NCBI GenBank assembly: GCA_003225075.1
Contig: QIAP01000060.1
Span: 1-44,845 of the forward strand
Source: Acidobacteriota bacterium
GTDB lineage: Bacteria > Acidobacteriota > Terriglobia > Terriglobales > Acidobacteriaceae
DNA length: 44,845 bases
Direction: 5' to 3'
Each line of letters opens with the position of its first letter. Within the stretch, counting starts at the first letter, position 1. Of this stretch, positions 1 to 7,635 are shown in pieces. The position numbers were made by a program, and so were the translations under genes. Under the pieces are notes generated by a model that saw nothing but the letters and a program-made list of their open reading frames with translations, had not been told where the DNA came from and made no database searches.

Positions 1-76
1 GGGATCAGTTCCTCCAACGTGACCGGAAACAGCGTTCCTTGCGTCCGTCCTTCTCCCTGCATAAAGCCCATGAAAA

Positions 77-100
77 ATGCCCTCGCTCCCGCGAGGGCAT
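77..100 (+). terminator. Hairpin terminator of a gene left of the window
   Basis: A perfect 10-bp inverted repeat, ATGCCCTCGC / GCGAGGGCAT with a TCCC loop, is followed by a pyrimidine- and T-rich tract (CTTCGCATTTATTTT). This fits a Rho-independent terminator read on the plus strand, probably ending a gene that lies outside the window. The 76 bases before it hold no ORF I can support. Confidence 0.65.
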
Positions 101-730
101 CTTCGCATTTATTTTCCGCCGGGCCCAGTGTTTCGTAACAGTCTGTTAGGCGGGGCTTTTGTTGCTATGGTCGTCGCGTGCACACGAGTAACTTCAAAAG
201 TCTGATTGCACGAGAAGAAAATCGCCCCGGGTCACTCTACGGCACAGGCGTGCGACATTACGCCACACTAGTAACTGCAGCCGTCGTCACTCAGAGTGTT
301 CTTGTTTTGTTAGTTTTGCGTTACGGAGCGCCGAGGATTTTGGCGGAATCATACGACGCCCTAAAGCAACCTCGGTCCGTTATCGGCCGCAGTTGCCCGC
401 TTAACGATTTGTAGTTGTAGCAGTCCAAATCGGGCGCCCTTTCGTCAAGAAGATGGTTGAATATGCCACAGATTCTTTTGTCACGCAACGGATAATATTC
501 CGTGAGCGCGGTGAGCACTGACGTCTCTACCCACCTATGGTCAGCACCACCCGAAACCGCGCCTTCCCGCTAATCATTGGGCTTCGACGGCCTTTTCCAG
601 CGGGCAGCGTTCGATCATTGCGCGGACGCCAGTGAATGCGCTGAACTTCCTGGTATCTTGGGAGTCTTTGGCGGTACCGCGGCCCATCACTGGATCGAGT
701 GGTGTCCGCAGAAATATCCAACATGAATTT
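101..730. other. Gene-poor stretch, no supported gene
   Basis: About 630 bases without a convincing coding region. A GTG-started 78-codon frame at 178-414 (+) has one hydrophobic run around residues 29-48, but no ribosome binding site and no family resemblance. Frames on the minus strand downstream of the tRNA end near 574 and 527, and they run straight through the tRNA. The stretch just 3' of tRNA-Ala could hold remnants of an old integration, but no integrase or direct repeat of the tRNA 3' end is visible. Confidence 0.4.
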
Positions 731-806
731 TGGTGGACCTGGTCGGGATCGAACCGACGACCTCTTCCATGCCATGGAAGCGCGCTCCCAGCTGCGCCAC
801 AGGCCC
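731..806 (-). tRNA. tRNA-Ala (GGC anticodon)
   Basis: Read on the minus strand, the 76 bases fold as a full cloverleaf. The acceptor stem is GGGCCTG paired with CAGGTCC, followed by discriminator A and an encoded CCA. The D arm has GCGC stems. The anticodon stem CTTCC/GGAAG encloses the loop ATGGCAT, giving anticodon GGC (alanine). The variable loop is 5 bases, and the T arm GTCGG/CCGAC carries the loop TTCGATC. The GGC anticodon reads GCC and GCU codons. The gene stands alone and transcribes away from the secreted-protein gene at 978. Confidence 0.95.
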
Positions 807-867
807 ACACTTTAGTGAAGGGACAAACAGTCTCAGTAGTCTTTCGGGTGTGACGGCGATTAAACCA

Positions 868-896
868 ATTCTCCCCCACCTGTTAGCGATAGTCAA
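868..896 (-). promoter_or_regulatory. Likely sigma-70 promoter of tRNA-Ala
   Basis: On the minus strand TTGACT (896-891) is followed after exactly 17 bases by GAGAAT (873-868). These match the -35 consensus at 5 of 6 and the -10 at 4 of 6 positions. Transcription would begin near 861, about 55 bases before the mature tRNA 5' end at 806, leaving a leader for RNase P to remove. Confidence 0.4.
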
Positions 897-913
897 TCTG
901 GACGCGACGTATT

Positions 914-941
914 TTGAGAAACCGTAGAAAATTAGTATCCT
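914..941 (+). promoter_or_regulatory. Likely promoter of the secreted protein at 978
   Basis: TTGAGA (914-919) and TATCCT (936-941) are separated by 16 bases. This places the start of transcription near 948, about 30 bases before the preferred ATG. The element lies back to back with the putative tRNA-Ala promoter, so 807-962 looks like a divergent promoter region. Confidence 0.4.
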
Positions 942-977
942 GAATCTGCTATAGCTTGGAAGATGAATTGGAGCCTC

Positions 978-1658
978 ATGAAACACGCAGCCCTGCTGGT
1001 TGTGTTGTTGCCCACAATGATCGCAACCGCCCAGGTTCAATCAGCTAGCCAGGGTGGGGCGCCGCCGGTTTCTTATACCTCCGTCAGTCAATTGAACATG
1101 CTGCTCTCAGAAGTGGAGCAGGCGGCACAGAGTACTGCGGCAGATCTCAGCAGAGTGCGCGTGGACAAGTGGAAGACCGATTCTTCCAACAAGCGTCAAA
1201 TGCAGGCCGATGTGGAGTCGGTGCGGCGCAATTTACAGTCCGCACTGCCGGAAATTACTAACCAATTGCGTTCTTCTCCCGAAGATCTTGCGGCGACCTT
1301 CAAGCTGTATCGAAATCTGGATGCGCTGTACGACGTGTTCAGATCGGTGGTTGAGTCGGCGGGCGCATTTGGTTCGAAGGATGAATTTCAGTCGCTGTCA
1401 AACGATCTTAGTTCGTTCGAGCGTTCTCGACGTTCGCTGGCTGACCGTCTGGATAATCTGAGTGCTTCCAAAGAAGCGGAACTGAATCGTTTACGTATGC
1501 AGGTGAAGAACCTGGCTACTGCGACTCAGCCACCAAAGAAAGTCATTGTTGACGACACCGAACCTGTCAAGAAGCCAACTAAGAAGAAAACAGCTCCCAA
1601 GACTGCAAAGCCAGCCACCGGCGTACAACCGTCTCAGCAACCGACGCAACCGCAGTGA
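978..1658 (+). CDS. Exported protein of unknown function
   Basis: The product is about 226 residues. It starts with a typical Sec signal peptide (MKHAALLVVLLPTMIATAQ, cleavage likely near AQ-VQSA), so it should be periplasmic or secreted. The middle (about residues 40-180) is charged, rich in Leu, Ser, Glu and Arg, and probably alpha-helical or coiled coil. The C-terminal 40 residues are a Lys/Pro/Thr-rich low-complexity tail ending in Gln/Pro, which could be a flexible cell-wall or nucleic-acid binding tail. I prefer the ATG at 978 because TTGGAG sits four bases upstream. The in-frame ATG at 963 lacks a usable ribosome binding site and would add five residues. I do not recognise a family. 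It stands alone, with its own promoter. Confidence 0.7.
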   Translation: MKHAALLVVLLPTMIATAQVQSASQGGAPPVSYTSVSQLNMLLSEVEQAAQSTAADLSRVRVDKWKTDSSNKRQMQADVESVRRNLQSALPEITNQLRSSPEDLAATFKLYRNLDALYDVFRSVVESAGAFGSKDEFQSLSNDLSSFERSRRSLADRLDNLSASKEAELNRLRMQVKNLATATQPPKKVIVDDTEPVKKPTKKKTAPKTAKPATGVQPSQQPTQPQ

Positions 1659-1910
1659 AATAACCTTTCTTTTTCCTCGCGCGAGCTTTCCCCCCGAGCT
1701 TCCCATGGACCGGCATTATCCTTCGCTTTTTCAAACAACACTTTCGCCCCTATTCGTTTCTTATTGCAAATAAAGGTCTTAGGGGTGATTCTTGTTTGGG
1801 AACTCAGGACCTTGATTCGGAGTCTATGTATCCAGGACGGTTGTGTGGGTCCTGACGGAAAAGATGCGCGGCGAATTACTTTTGGTGCAGAGTGGCGAGC
1901 CGAAAAAACC

Positions 1911-1923
1911 TATAATAGGGGTG
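1911..1923 (+). promoter_or_regulatory. TATAAT box abutting the ribosome binding site of the sigma gene
   Basis: A perfect TATAAT (1911-1916) is followed immediately by AGGGGTG (1917-1923), a fair Shine-Dalgarno sequence five bases before the ATG at 1929. If the TATAAT is used as a -10 element, the transcript would start around 1923 and lose the ribosome binding site, making the message nearly leaderless. No good -35 lies 16-18 bases upstream, so an alternative sigma factor (possibly autoregulation) or an upstream promoter is also possible. Confidence 0.35.
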
Positions 1924-1928
1924 TCGCC

Positions 1929-2666
1929 ATGAGAGTCATGGCGGGAGCAACTACCTTGGGTGATCTCGCAAGCGCGATTGGAGTTCGGGATCAGGAATCC
2001 GCAATCGTGGCGGAACTGAAGGCCGGGTCGGAAGATGCTTATGCCTGGTTGATTGGCGAGTTCCATCAGCCGATTTACAACCTGGTATATAGGATCGTTG
2101 CTGACCCTTCCGATGCGGCCGATACTACGCAAGAGGTGTTCCTGAAAGTGTTTCGGGGAATGAAGCATTTCCACGGGGAGTCCAGCCTTAAGACTTGGAT
2201 TTACAGAATCGCGCTGCACGAAGCGTCCAATCGCAGGCGTTGGTGGTTTCGCCATAAAGCGCATGAGATATCGATGGAACCGGCTGAAGCAGATGAAGGC
2301 GCGATGGGCCCGGGAGACAGGCTGACGGACGAAAGAGATTCGCCATTCGACACCTTTGCCCACGAAGAAGTTCGCAGTCGTGTGGAACAGGAACTACGCA
2401 AGGTACCGGAACCATACCGCAGCACGCTAATTTTGCGGGATCTGGAAGAAATGTCATACGAAGAAGTTGCTGAGATCACGCAAGTCTCGCTGGGGACGGT
2501 CAAATCGCGGCTAACGCGCGGGCGGGAGGCGCTCAAGCAACGACTGACGCCCTACATTCGCGAGGTAGGCCAGGAGTTGGGCCTGGGCAGCGGGCAAGAG
2601 CGCCGTTCGGAAAGTAGAAATGCTCAAGGTCCCACGGTCGGCAGGAGAATTGAGGTGAGGCCATGA
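1929..2666 (+). CDS. ECF-type RNA polymerase sigma factor
   Basis: A 245-residue sigma-70 family factor of the extracytoplasmic-function group. Region 2 is seen around DAADTTQEVFLKVFRGM and the following SLKTWIYRIALHEASNRRRW (core binding and -10 recognition). Region 4 is seen around LRKVPEPYRSTLILRDLE and the helix-turn-helix stretch MSYEEVAEITQVSLGTVKSR (-35 recognition). There is no region 1 or 3, as expected. The reading frame is open back to 1764, but the ATG at 1929 fits the family N-terminus and has AGGGG upstream. The stop overlaps the start of the anti-sigma gene (ATGA), so the two are translationally coupled. It probably directs an envelope-stress response and its own operon. The exact ECF group cannot be assigned by eye. 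Confidence 0.93.
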   Translation: MRVMAGATTLGDLASAIGVRDQESAIVAELKAGSEDAYAWLIGEFHQPIYNLVYRIVADPSDAADTTQEVFLKVFRGMKHFHGESSLKTWIYRIALHEASNRRRWWFRHKAHEISMEPAEADEGAMGPGDRLTDERDSPFDTFAHEEVRSRVEQELRKVPEPYRSTLILRDLEEMSYEEVAEITQVSLGTVKSRLTRGREALKQRLTPYIREVGQELGLGSGQERRSESRNAQGPTVGRRIEVRP

Positions 2667-3334
2667 AGTGCGGTGAGGCCAGGTCGCTGTTCTCGCCGTA
2701 TCTTGACGGCGCGGTCACAGGCACTCAAATGCATGCGCTAAGTGTGCATCTTCAGGATTGTTCCAGATGCGAACGGGAGTACCTGCTACTGCGCAAGAGC
2801 CAGCAATTGCTGGTGGGGCTGGGGCGCAGGAAGGCGCCGCCTGATTTGGCGCTGAAACTGCGGGTCGTCGTTTCCCAAGAGATTGCCGGGATCAAACGTC
2901 CGCGTTTTCAAGGAGTACTGGTGCGACTGGAAAATGCGATTGACGCGTTCATGGTTCCGGTTACAGCGGGACTGGTGAGCGCAGTGGTTATCTTCGGTAT
3001 CCTAATGGGCTTCTTCGCGTTACCGGAAACGTTACAGGGGAACAATGACGACGTGCCGCTTATGCTCTACACCGCACCAGAACTTCAGCAATCCGCCTTT
3101 GGCACGACGTTAAATTCTATCAATGCGGATTCTCTTCTGATTGAAGCGTCGGTAGATGCCAATGGTCGAATTGAAGATTACCGAATCATTTCCGATCCCA
3201 ACGACTCCAAGGATCTGTTGCCGCAAGTGAAGAACATGCTCATCTTCACTACCTTTCGTCCGGCAACGACAATGGGGAGGCCAACATCGGGGCGGGCGGT
3301 ATTGTCTTTTTCCAAGATCAGCGTGCGGGGATAG
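2663..3334 (+). CDS. Membrane anti-sigma factor with zinc finger and TonB-like tail
   Basis: A 223-residue membrane protein predicted to hold the preceding sigma factor inactive. The N-terminus has the ZAS zinc-finger signature H-x3-C-x2-C (His29, Cys33, Cys36), with another Cys at 3. One membrane segment lies near residues 97-119. The periplasmic part ends in a stretch of about 70 residues (VDANGRIEDYRIISDP through LPQVKNMLIFTTFRPA to VLSFSKI) that resembles the C-terminal domain of TonB-family proteins: a beta strand, 'G.v....vi.s', a helix, and '..f.PA...G.pv'. That would be an unusual sensor domain for an anti-sigma factor. It overlaps the sigma gene by 4 bases. The zinc-finger part is secure; the TonB-like part is my reading. 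Confidence 0.88.
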   Translation: MKCGEARSLFSPYLDGAVTGTQMHALSVHLQDCSRCEREYLLLRKSQQLLVGLGRRKAPPDLALKLRVVVSQEIAGIKRPRFQGVLVRLENAIDAFMVPVTAGLVSAVVIFGILMGFFALPETLQGNNDDVPLMLYTAPELQQSAFGTTLNSINADSLLIEASVDANGRIEDYRIISDPNDSKDLLPQVKNMLIFTTFRPATTMGRPTSGRAVLSFSKISVRG

Positions 3335-3460
3335 GACTCTTCTCGCTTGAGCGTCTGTTCCCATCGCTGACAGGTAATAGGTTGCCCCGTTGACCCTCCC
3401 GCGCTGAGACCTTTACACTGTTTGTAGTCTCCGTGTCCCGCCACCCTGCAGGAGGTTTTC

Positions 3461-5008
3461 CTGGGTTCTAAGTATCGATGCTGGCTTTTTGCGGCTGTTT
3501 TCGGGCTGTCGGTACGCGTGTGTCTGGCTCAGAACACGCCCAAGGTGACCCTCGAGACCAGCGAAACTCTTTTTTCCGTTCTGACGGCCATAAACGCGTG
3601 CGGCTACGACCAGGAACTGGGCGTATCCGATCCATTGCGGGCTCAGATCCGCTCGGAAGTGGCGAAAAGCATTCAGGCTTCGGCAGAATCGCAAGAAGCT
3701 AGCCAGACAATGTGTGAGTTTTACAAGGAGCACCAGCAGCCCGACGCTTCCCGGGAGCTGGCACAATATGTTTCGCTGGCGCTGTCCTTGACCGGTCCGC
3801 CGTTCACGCCAAGAAGCCGGGATTCAGAGACTCCGAAACCCAAGCCAGGCGAAACTGTGCAGATGAAGGAAACACAACTTCCTCCGGACGCTACTTATGT
3901 AACCGGGTTTATTCCACTGCTGCAGAAGTTCTATGACACGGCTGGACTAAAGGTCATTTGGCAGCATCATCGTGAAGCTTATTCGGCGCTGACAAACCGC
4001 TATCACGAACCACTTTCCAAGATGCTGTTCGGTACGGAAATGTATTTGAAGCTGCCTTCGGCAGGATATCTGGGGCGGCAGTTCACGGTTTACCTGGATC
4101 CAATGGGCGCTCCCGGTCAAACCAACGCGAGAAATTATGGCAGCGATTATTATGTCGTGATTTCTCCGGGTCCGTCGCTCAAGATGCAGCAGATTCGCCA
4201 TACATACCTGCATTACCTGCTGGATCCGTTTGCGCTGAAGAATGGCTCGGCGATAAAGCGTTTGGAGCCGCTGCTGGATTCGGTGAAGACTGCTCCGATG
4301 GACGAGAATTTCAAAAATGACATCTTACTTATGGTTACCGAATGTCTGGTACGAGCCATCGAAGCGCGCAACATGGGTTCGTCAAAGACTCCGGAAACAG
4401 AACGCGCTAAAGCAGTAGAAGAATCCGTGCAAGAAGGGTTCGTTCTGACCCGCTATTTTTATGATGCGTTGATTCAGTTCGAAAAGGGGCCTGAGGGTCT
4501 GCGCAATGTCTATCCAGATCTCCTGGGGAAGGTCGATGTGGGAAGGGAAGCGAAACGGGCTTCGCAAATACAATTTGCCAGCGAAGCACCTCCTGAATTG
4601 CTGCATTTATCGCGGCCAAATACTGAGCGCTTATTGCTGAATGCCGAGAAGCGGCTTTCCGCTGGGGATCCGCAAGGCGCGCAGAAGCTGGCGCAGCAGG
4701 CGCTGGATGAAAACCGTGAAGACCCGGGTCGCGCATTGTTCATTCTGGCGCAGGTGGCTACTATGAATCGCGACATGCAGGGAGCGCGAAACTATTTCGA
4801 ACGCGCCCTCGAAGTGGCGCAAGAGCCAAAGGTGGTCGCCTGGTCTCACATCTATCTGGGAAGGATTTTCGATTTACAGGAGAACCGCGAAGCCGCTTTG
4901 AATCACTACCGGGCTGCAAAAACCGCAGGCGGTTCGCTTCCCGAAGCCAAAGCGGCTGCTGAACGCGGCCTGGAACAGCCCTATGAGCCGCCGGCTTCTC
5001 CGCAGTGA
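3461..5008 (+). CDS. Exported TPR-repeat protein with probable CTG start
   Basis: The frame from the first usual start codon (GTG, 3518) begins in the middle of a signal peptide. Extending upstream in the same frame gives GSKYRCWLFAAVFGLSVRVC LAQ: basic n-region, hydrophobic core and AQ cleavage site. AGGAGG at 3450-3455 lies five bases before a CTG at 3461, so I place the start there (515 residues). The middle domain (about residues 130-330) has a beta-rich part followed by IRHTYLHYLLDP, a position where related proteins could carry a metallopeptidase-like helix, but no intact HExxH is present. The C-terminal 140 residues are TPR repeats (AEKRLSAGDPQGAQKLAQQA, ALFILAQVATMNRDMQGARN, AWSHIYLGRIFDLQENREAA). 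It probably acts in the periplasm as a scaffold. It follows the anti-sigma gene by 126 bases and may belong to that regulon. Confidence 0.85.
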   Translation: MGSKYRCWLFAAVFGLSVRVCLAQNTPKVTLETSETLFSVLTAINACGYDQELGVSDPLRAQIRSEVAKSIQASAESQEASQTMCEFYKEHQQPDASRELAQYVSLALSLTGPPFTPRSRDSETPKPKPGETVQMKETQLPPDATYVTGFIPLLQKFYDTAGLKVIWQHHREAYSALTNRYHEPLSKMLFGTEMYLKLPSAGYLGRQFTVYLDPMGAPGQTNARNYGSDYYVVISPGPSLKMQQIRHTYLHYLLDPFALKNGSAIKRLEPLLDSVKTAPMDENFKNDILLMVTECLVRAIEARNMGSSKTPETERAKAVEESVQEGFVLTRYFYDALIQFEKGPEGLRNVYPDLLGKVDVGREAKRASQIQFASEAPPELLHLSRPNTERLLLNAEKRLSAGDPQGAQKLAQQALDENREDPGRALFILAQVATMNRDMQGARNYFERALEVAQEPKVVAWSHIYLGRIFDLQENREAALNHYRAAKTAGGSLPEAKAAAERGLEQPYEPPASPQ

Positions 5009-5065
5009 ACGAGCGTTGGCGGGAAATTTAGAATTCGATTTGAGAAATCGCATTAAGGAGATCGT

Positions 5066-6004
5066 ATGAAGCGAGCAGCAGTCCTAGGAGTAATGCTGGC
5101 CATAACGACGTGGGGCGTTGCCCAGACTTATAACCAAAACCAGTCCGCCCCTAAGAACCCGCCGACGCAGCCCGGCAACAATCAACCGGGGACTGCCCAG
5201 CAGGGGATACCGCAGCAGCCCGGTACTGCACAGCCGGCACCCGAGGGCAAACGCCCCCCGCAGGCGAAGACGCAGCCTGAGTTCGATGCCTACAAGGCCG
5301 CGGCGGCGAATACCGACCCAGCTGCAATGGAAGCTGCAGCTAATGACTTTGCTACCAAGTTTCCTGACAGTGAGCTTCGGGTCATCCTCTTCAAGACCGC
5401 GATGCGGGCTTATCAGAGTGCCAATAATGGCGACAAAACCGTGGAATTAGGACGCAAAGTGCTCGCTAGTGATGCCGACGACCCGGAAGCCCTAGTAATT
5501 GTGGCCAGCGTACTTGCCGAGCGCACGCGTGATACGGACCTGGATAAAGATCAGCGTCTGGACGAGGCCATGAAAATGGCTCAACACGCTATCCAAACCG
5601 TAAATACGGATGTCGCGGTTCCGGCAGGAACGCCGCCAGAGAAGTTGGAGGCCTACAAGGGCCTGCTACTTTCGAATGCCTATTCTATTATCGGAACCCT
5701 GGAGTTTAAGAAGGATAACTTTAAAGCCGCCGAGGCCGACTTGCACAAGTCCATCGATGCATTTCCTGCTCAGCCTGATCCAGTGGTGGTATTGCGACTG
5801 GCACTGGCTTTGGATAAGCAGGATAAATATCCCGAGGCCCTGACCTATGCGACCAAGGCGTCGGCGTTAACGCAGGAAAATACGCCGGCAGGTAGCTTGG
5901 CTCGCCGGGAGTGTGAGCGCGTCGCGCAGCTCTCCAAACAGCCCAAACCAGCGGCTTGCGGAAGTGGTGCGACTCCAGCTCAGAACCAAGTGCCACCGAA
6001 ATAA
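5066..6004 (+). CDS. Exported TPR-repeat protein with Pro/Gln-rich linker
   Basis: A 312-residue exported protein. A signal peptide (MKRAAVLGVMLAITTWGVAQ) is followed by about 50 residues of low-complexity Pro/Gln/Asn/Gly, then helical TPR-type repeats from about residue 70 to 295 (for example ILFKTAMRAYQSANNGDKTV, NAYSIIGTLEFKKDNFKAAE and LRLALALDKQDKYPEALTYA). AAGGAG lies 8 bases before the ATG. It probably serves as a periplasmic protein-protein interaction scaffold. It is the second TPR protein in a row, 57 bases after the first, so the two are likely cotranscribed. Specific partners cannot be named. Confidence 0.85.
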   Translation: MKRAAVLGVMLAITTWGVAQTYNQNQSAPKNPPTQPGNNQPGTAQQGIPQQPGTAQPAPEGKRPPQAKTQPEFDAYKAAAANTDPAAMEAAANDFATKFPDSELRVILFKTAMRAYQSANNGDKTVELGRKVLASDADDPEALVIVASVLAERTRDTDLDKDQRLDEAMKMAQHAIQTVNTDVAVPAGTPPEKLEAYKGLLLSNAYSIIGTLEFKKDNFKAAEADLHKSIDAFPAQPDPVVVLRLALALDKQDKYPEALTYATKASALTQENTPAGSLARRECERVAQLSKQPKPAACGSGATPAQNQVPPK

Positions 6005-6048
6005 CGATTCTGCCGGTACAGAACCGAGGAGCTGGCATTCAATTCAGT

Positions 6049-6855
6049 ATGAAAGCAGGAGAAATCGCGGCGCTGGAGTCTGTTCTGGGATATCACTTCA
6101 AGCGTCCAGAACTAATTGAACTGGCTCTCACACACACTTCCGATGCGCGGGAGCGAGAGGCTGTGCGTGCATCGGAAATCCTCATCCGGGTGGGGGACAA
6201 CGAGCAACTGGAGTTTCTTGGGGACGCGGTTCTCGGCCTGGTTACCAGTGAGGAGTTGTTTCAACGGTTGCCCGATTTTCGCGAGGGACAGCTCTCCAAA
6301 TTGCGTGCCCATTTGGTTAGCGAGAGGCACCTGATCAGAGTTGCGCAGCAATTGGATTTGGGACATTACCTGCGCTTAGGTCGAGGCGAGGAAAAAAGCG
6401 GTGGCCGCAGCAAAACGGCCCTGCTGGTCGATGCTCTGGAAGCGGTGCTGGCGGCAATCTACCTGGATGGCGGGCTGGATGCCGCGCGCCAGTTCATTCT
6501 GCGTTCCATTGTTGGACCGGAATTGGAGCGCATGGATCTCGCCGCCAGCGGCCTGCCGGTAACCGATTTCAAGTCAGCTCTGCAGGAAACGCTGCAGGCA
6601 ATGGGGCAGCCCCAGCCTTTCTACGTGCTAGTCAAAGAAGCCGGCCCCGAGCACAGCAAGACGTTCACGGTAGAAGCGCGATTACAGGCCGCCGGTGGGC
6701 AAAGCAAACCAGAGTTCGTGGGGCGCGCCGAGGGATCTACAAAAAAACGAGCAGAACAGGATGCAGCCCGCCAGGTGCTCGAGTACCTTTCATCTTTGCC
6801 CCGGATCGTGGTGAGCAAGCATGCACGGAAAGGCCGCAGCAGTGCCAGCCAGTGA
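6049..6855 (+). CDS. rnc: Ribonuclease III
   Basis: A 268-residue double-stranded-RNA endonuclease that processes rRNA precursors and structured mRNAs in the cytoplasm. The catalytic domain carries the signature NEQLEFLGDAVLG with the metal-binding Glu and Asp, and the second acidic pair lies around LLVDALEAVLAAIYLDGG. The C-terminal double-stranded-RNA-binding domain runs from DFKSALQETLQAMGQPQPFY to GSTKKRAEQDAARQVLEYL. The frame is open further upstream (5956), overlapping the TPR gene, but the family N-terminus fits the ATG at 6049. AGGAG sits 17 bases upstream, so an ATT at 6037 with 5-base spacing is a remote alternative. Its 3' end overlaps lepB by 35 bases. Confidence 0.95.
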   Translation: MKAGEIAALESVLGYHFKRPELIELALTHTSDAREREAVRASEILIRVGDNEQLEFLGDAVLGLVTSEELFQRLPDFREGQLSKLRAHLVSERHLIRVAQQLDLGHYLRLGRGEEKSGGRSKTALLVDALEAVLAAIYLDGGLDAARQFILRSIVGPELERMDLAASGLPVTDFKSALQETLQAMGQPQPFYVLVKEAGPEHSKTFTVEARLQAAGGQSKPEFVGRAEGSTKKRAEQDAARQVLEYLSSLPRIVVSKHARKGRSSASQ

Positions 6856-7612
6856 AGCCGTGATCGTTGCCCGGCCTACGTCCGCCAGCGTGGACTGGCC
6901 GGCTTCGCTGCAATCGCTGCTGGCCACGGTGGTGATCGCAACGTTCGTCATTACTTTCGTGGTCCAAGCTTTCCAGATTCCGTCCGAATCTATGGAGAAC
7001 ACGCTGTTGATCGGGGATTACCTGCTGGTTGACAAATTTTGTTACGGCGAAGCCGGCATTTGGGGCGCACTCATGCCGTATCGCAAGATTCAGCGGGGCG
7101 ACGTTGTGGTGTTCCACTATCCCGTTCGTCCCTCGCAGCATTTCGTGAAGCGCGTGGTAGGCATCCCCGGTGACAGGGTGCGGATGCTTAACCGGCAGGT
7201 GTGGGTGAATGGGAATCCCTTGAAAGAACCATACGTCCGATATAGTTCGCCGGTGCGCGACCTTTTCCGGGATGATTTTCCGCGCCTGGATATTCCGGCC
7301 CCTGGATTGGAGGCGGGCTGGTGGCTGCAGATGCGAAAACTAGTAGAGGACGGCACGTTGATCGTGCCCGAGGGACACTATTTTGTTCTCGGCGACAATC
7401 GCGATGAAAGTCTGGACAGTCGTTACTGGGGCTTTGTGCCGCGCGAAAATATCATCGGCAGGCCGCTGCTGATCTACTGGTCGGTGCGAGGCTTCGACAA
7501 CGACATCACAGTGCCTGCTTCGCCGAGTGATAAACTCTACCACTTCGCATATGCGGTAACTCACTTGTTCCAGATTACTCGATGGGACCGCACGTTTCGA
7601 TTGGTTAATTAG
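6821..7612 (+). CDS. lepB: Type I signal peptidase (first copy)
   Basis: A 263-residue membrane serine protease that removes signal peptides from exported proteins. An N-terminal membrane segment (about residues 33-51) leads into QIPSESMENTLLIGD, with the catalytic Ser57. The general base is Lys110 in VKRVVGIPGDRV. The conserved box GDNRDESLDSRYWGFVP follows. Between the Lys box and that box there is a lineage-type insertion (about residues 135-165, VRDLFRDDFPRLDIPAPG...). The start overlaps the end of rnc, so the two are translationally coupled. A second paralogue follows 23 bases later. The product acts on the outer face of the inner membrane. Confidence 0.95.
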   Translation: MHGKAAAVPASEAVIVARPTSASVDWPASLQSLLATVVIATFVITFVVQAFQIPSESMENTLLIGDYLLVDKFCYGEAGIWGALMPYRKIQRGDVVVFHYPVRPSQHFVKRVVGIPGDRVRMLNRQVWVNGNPLKEPYVRYSSPVRDLFRDDFPRLDIPAPGLEAGWWLQMRKLVEDGTLIVPEGHYFVLGDNRDESLDSRYWGFVPRENIIGRPLLIYWSVRGFDNDITVPASPSDKLYHFAYAVTHLFQITRWDRTFRLVN

Positions 7613-7635
7613 GAGCGCGTCTGTTAACGCGACGA

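Noticed and set aside
178-414. 78-codon GTG frame with a hydrophobic run
   Set aside because: It has no ribosome binding site, no conserved pattern and ordinary background composition. It is kept only as a remark.
574-879. Minus-strand frames through the tRNA-Ala gene
   Set aside because: They run across a complete tRNA cloverleaf and show no protein family.
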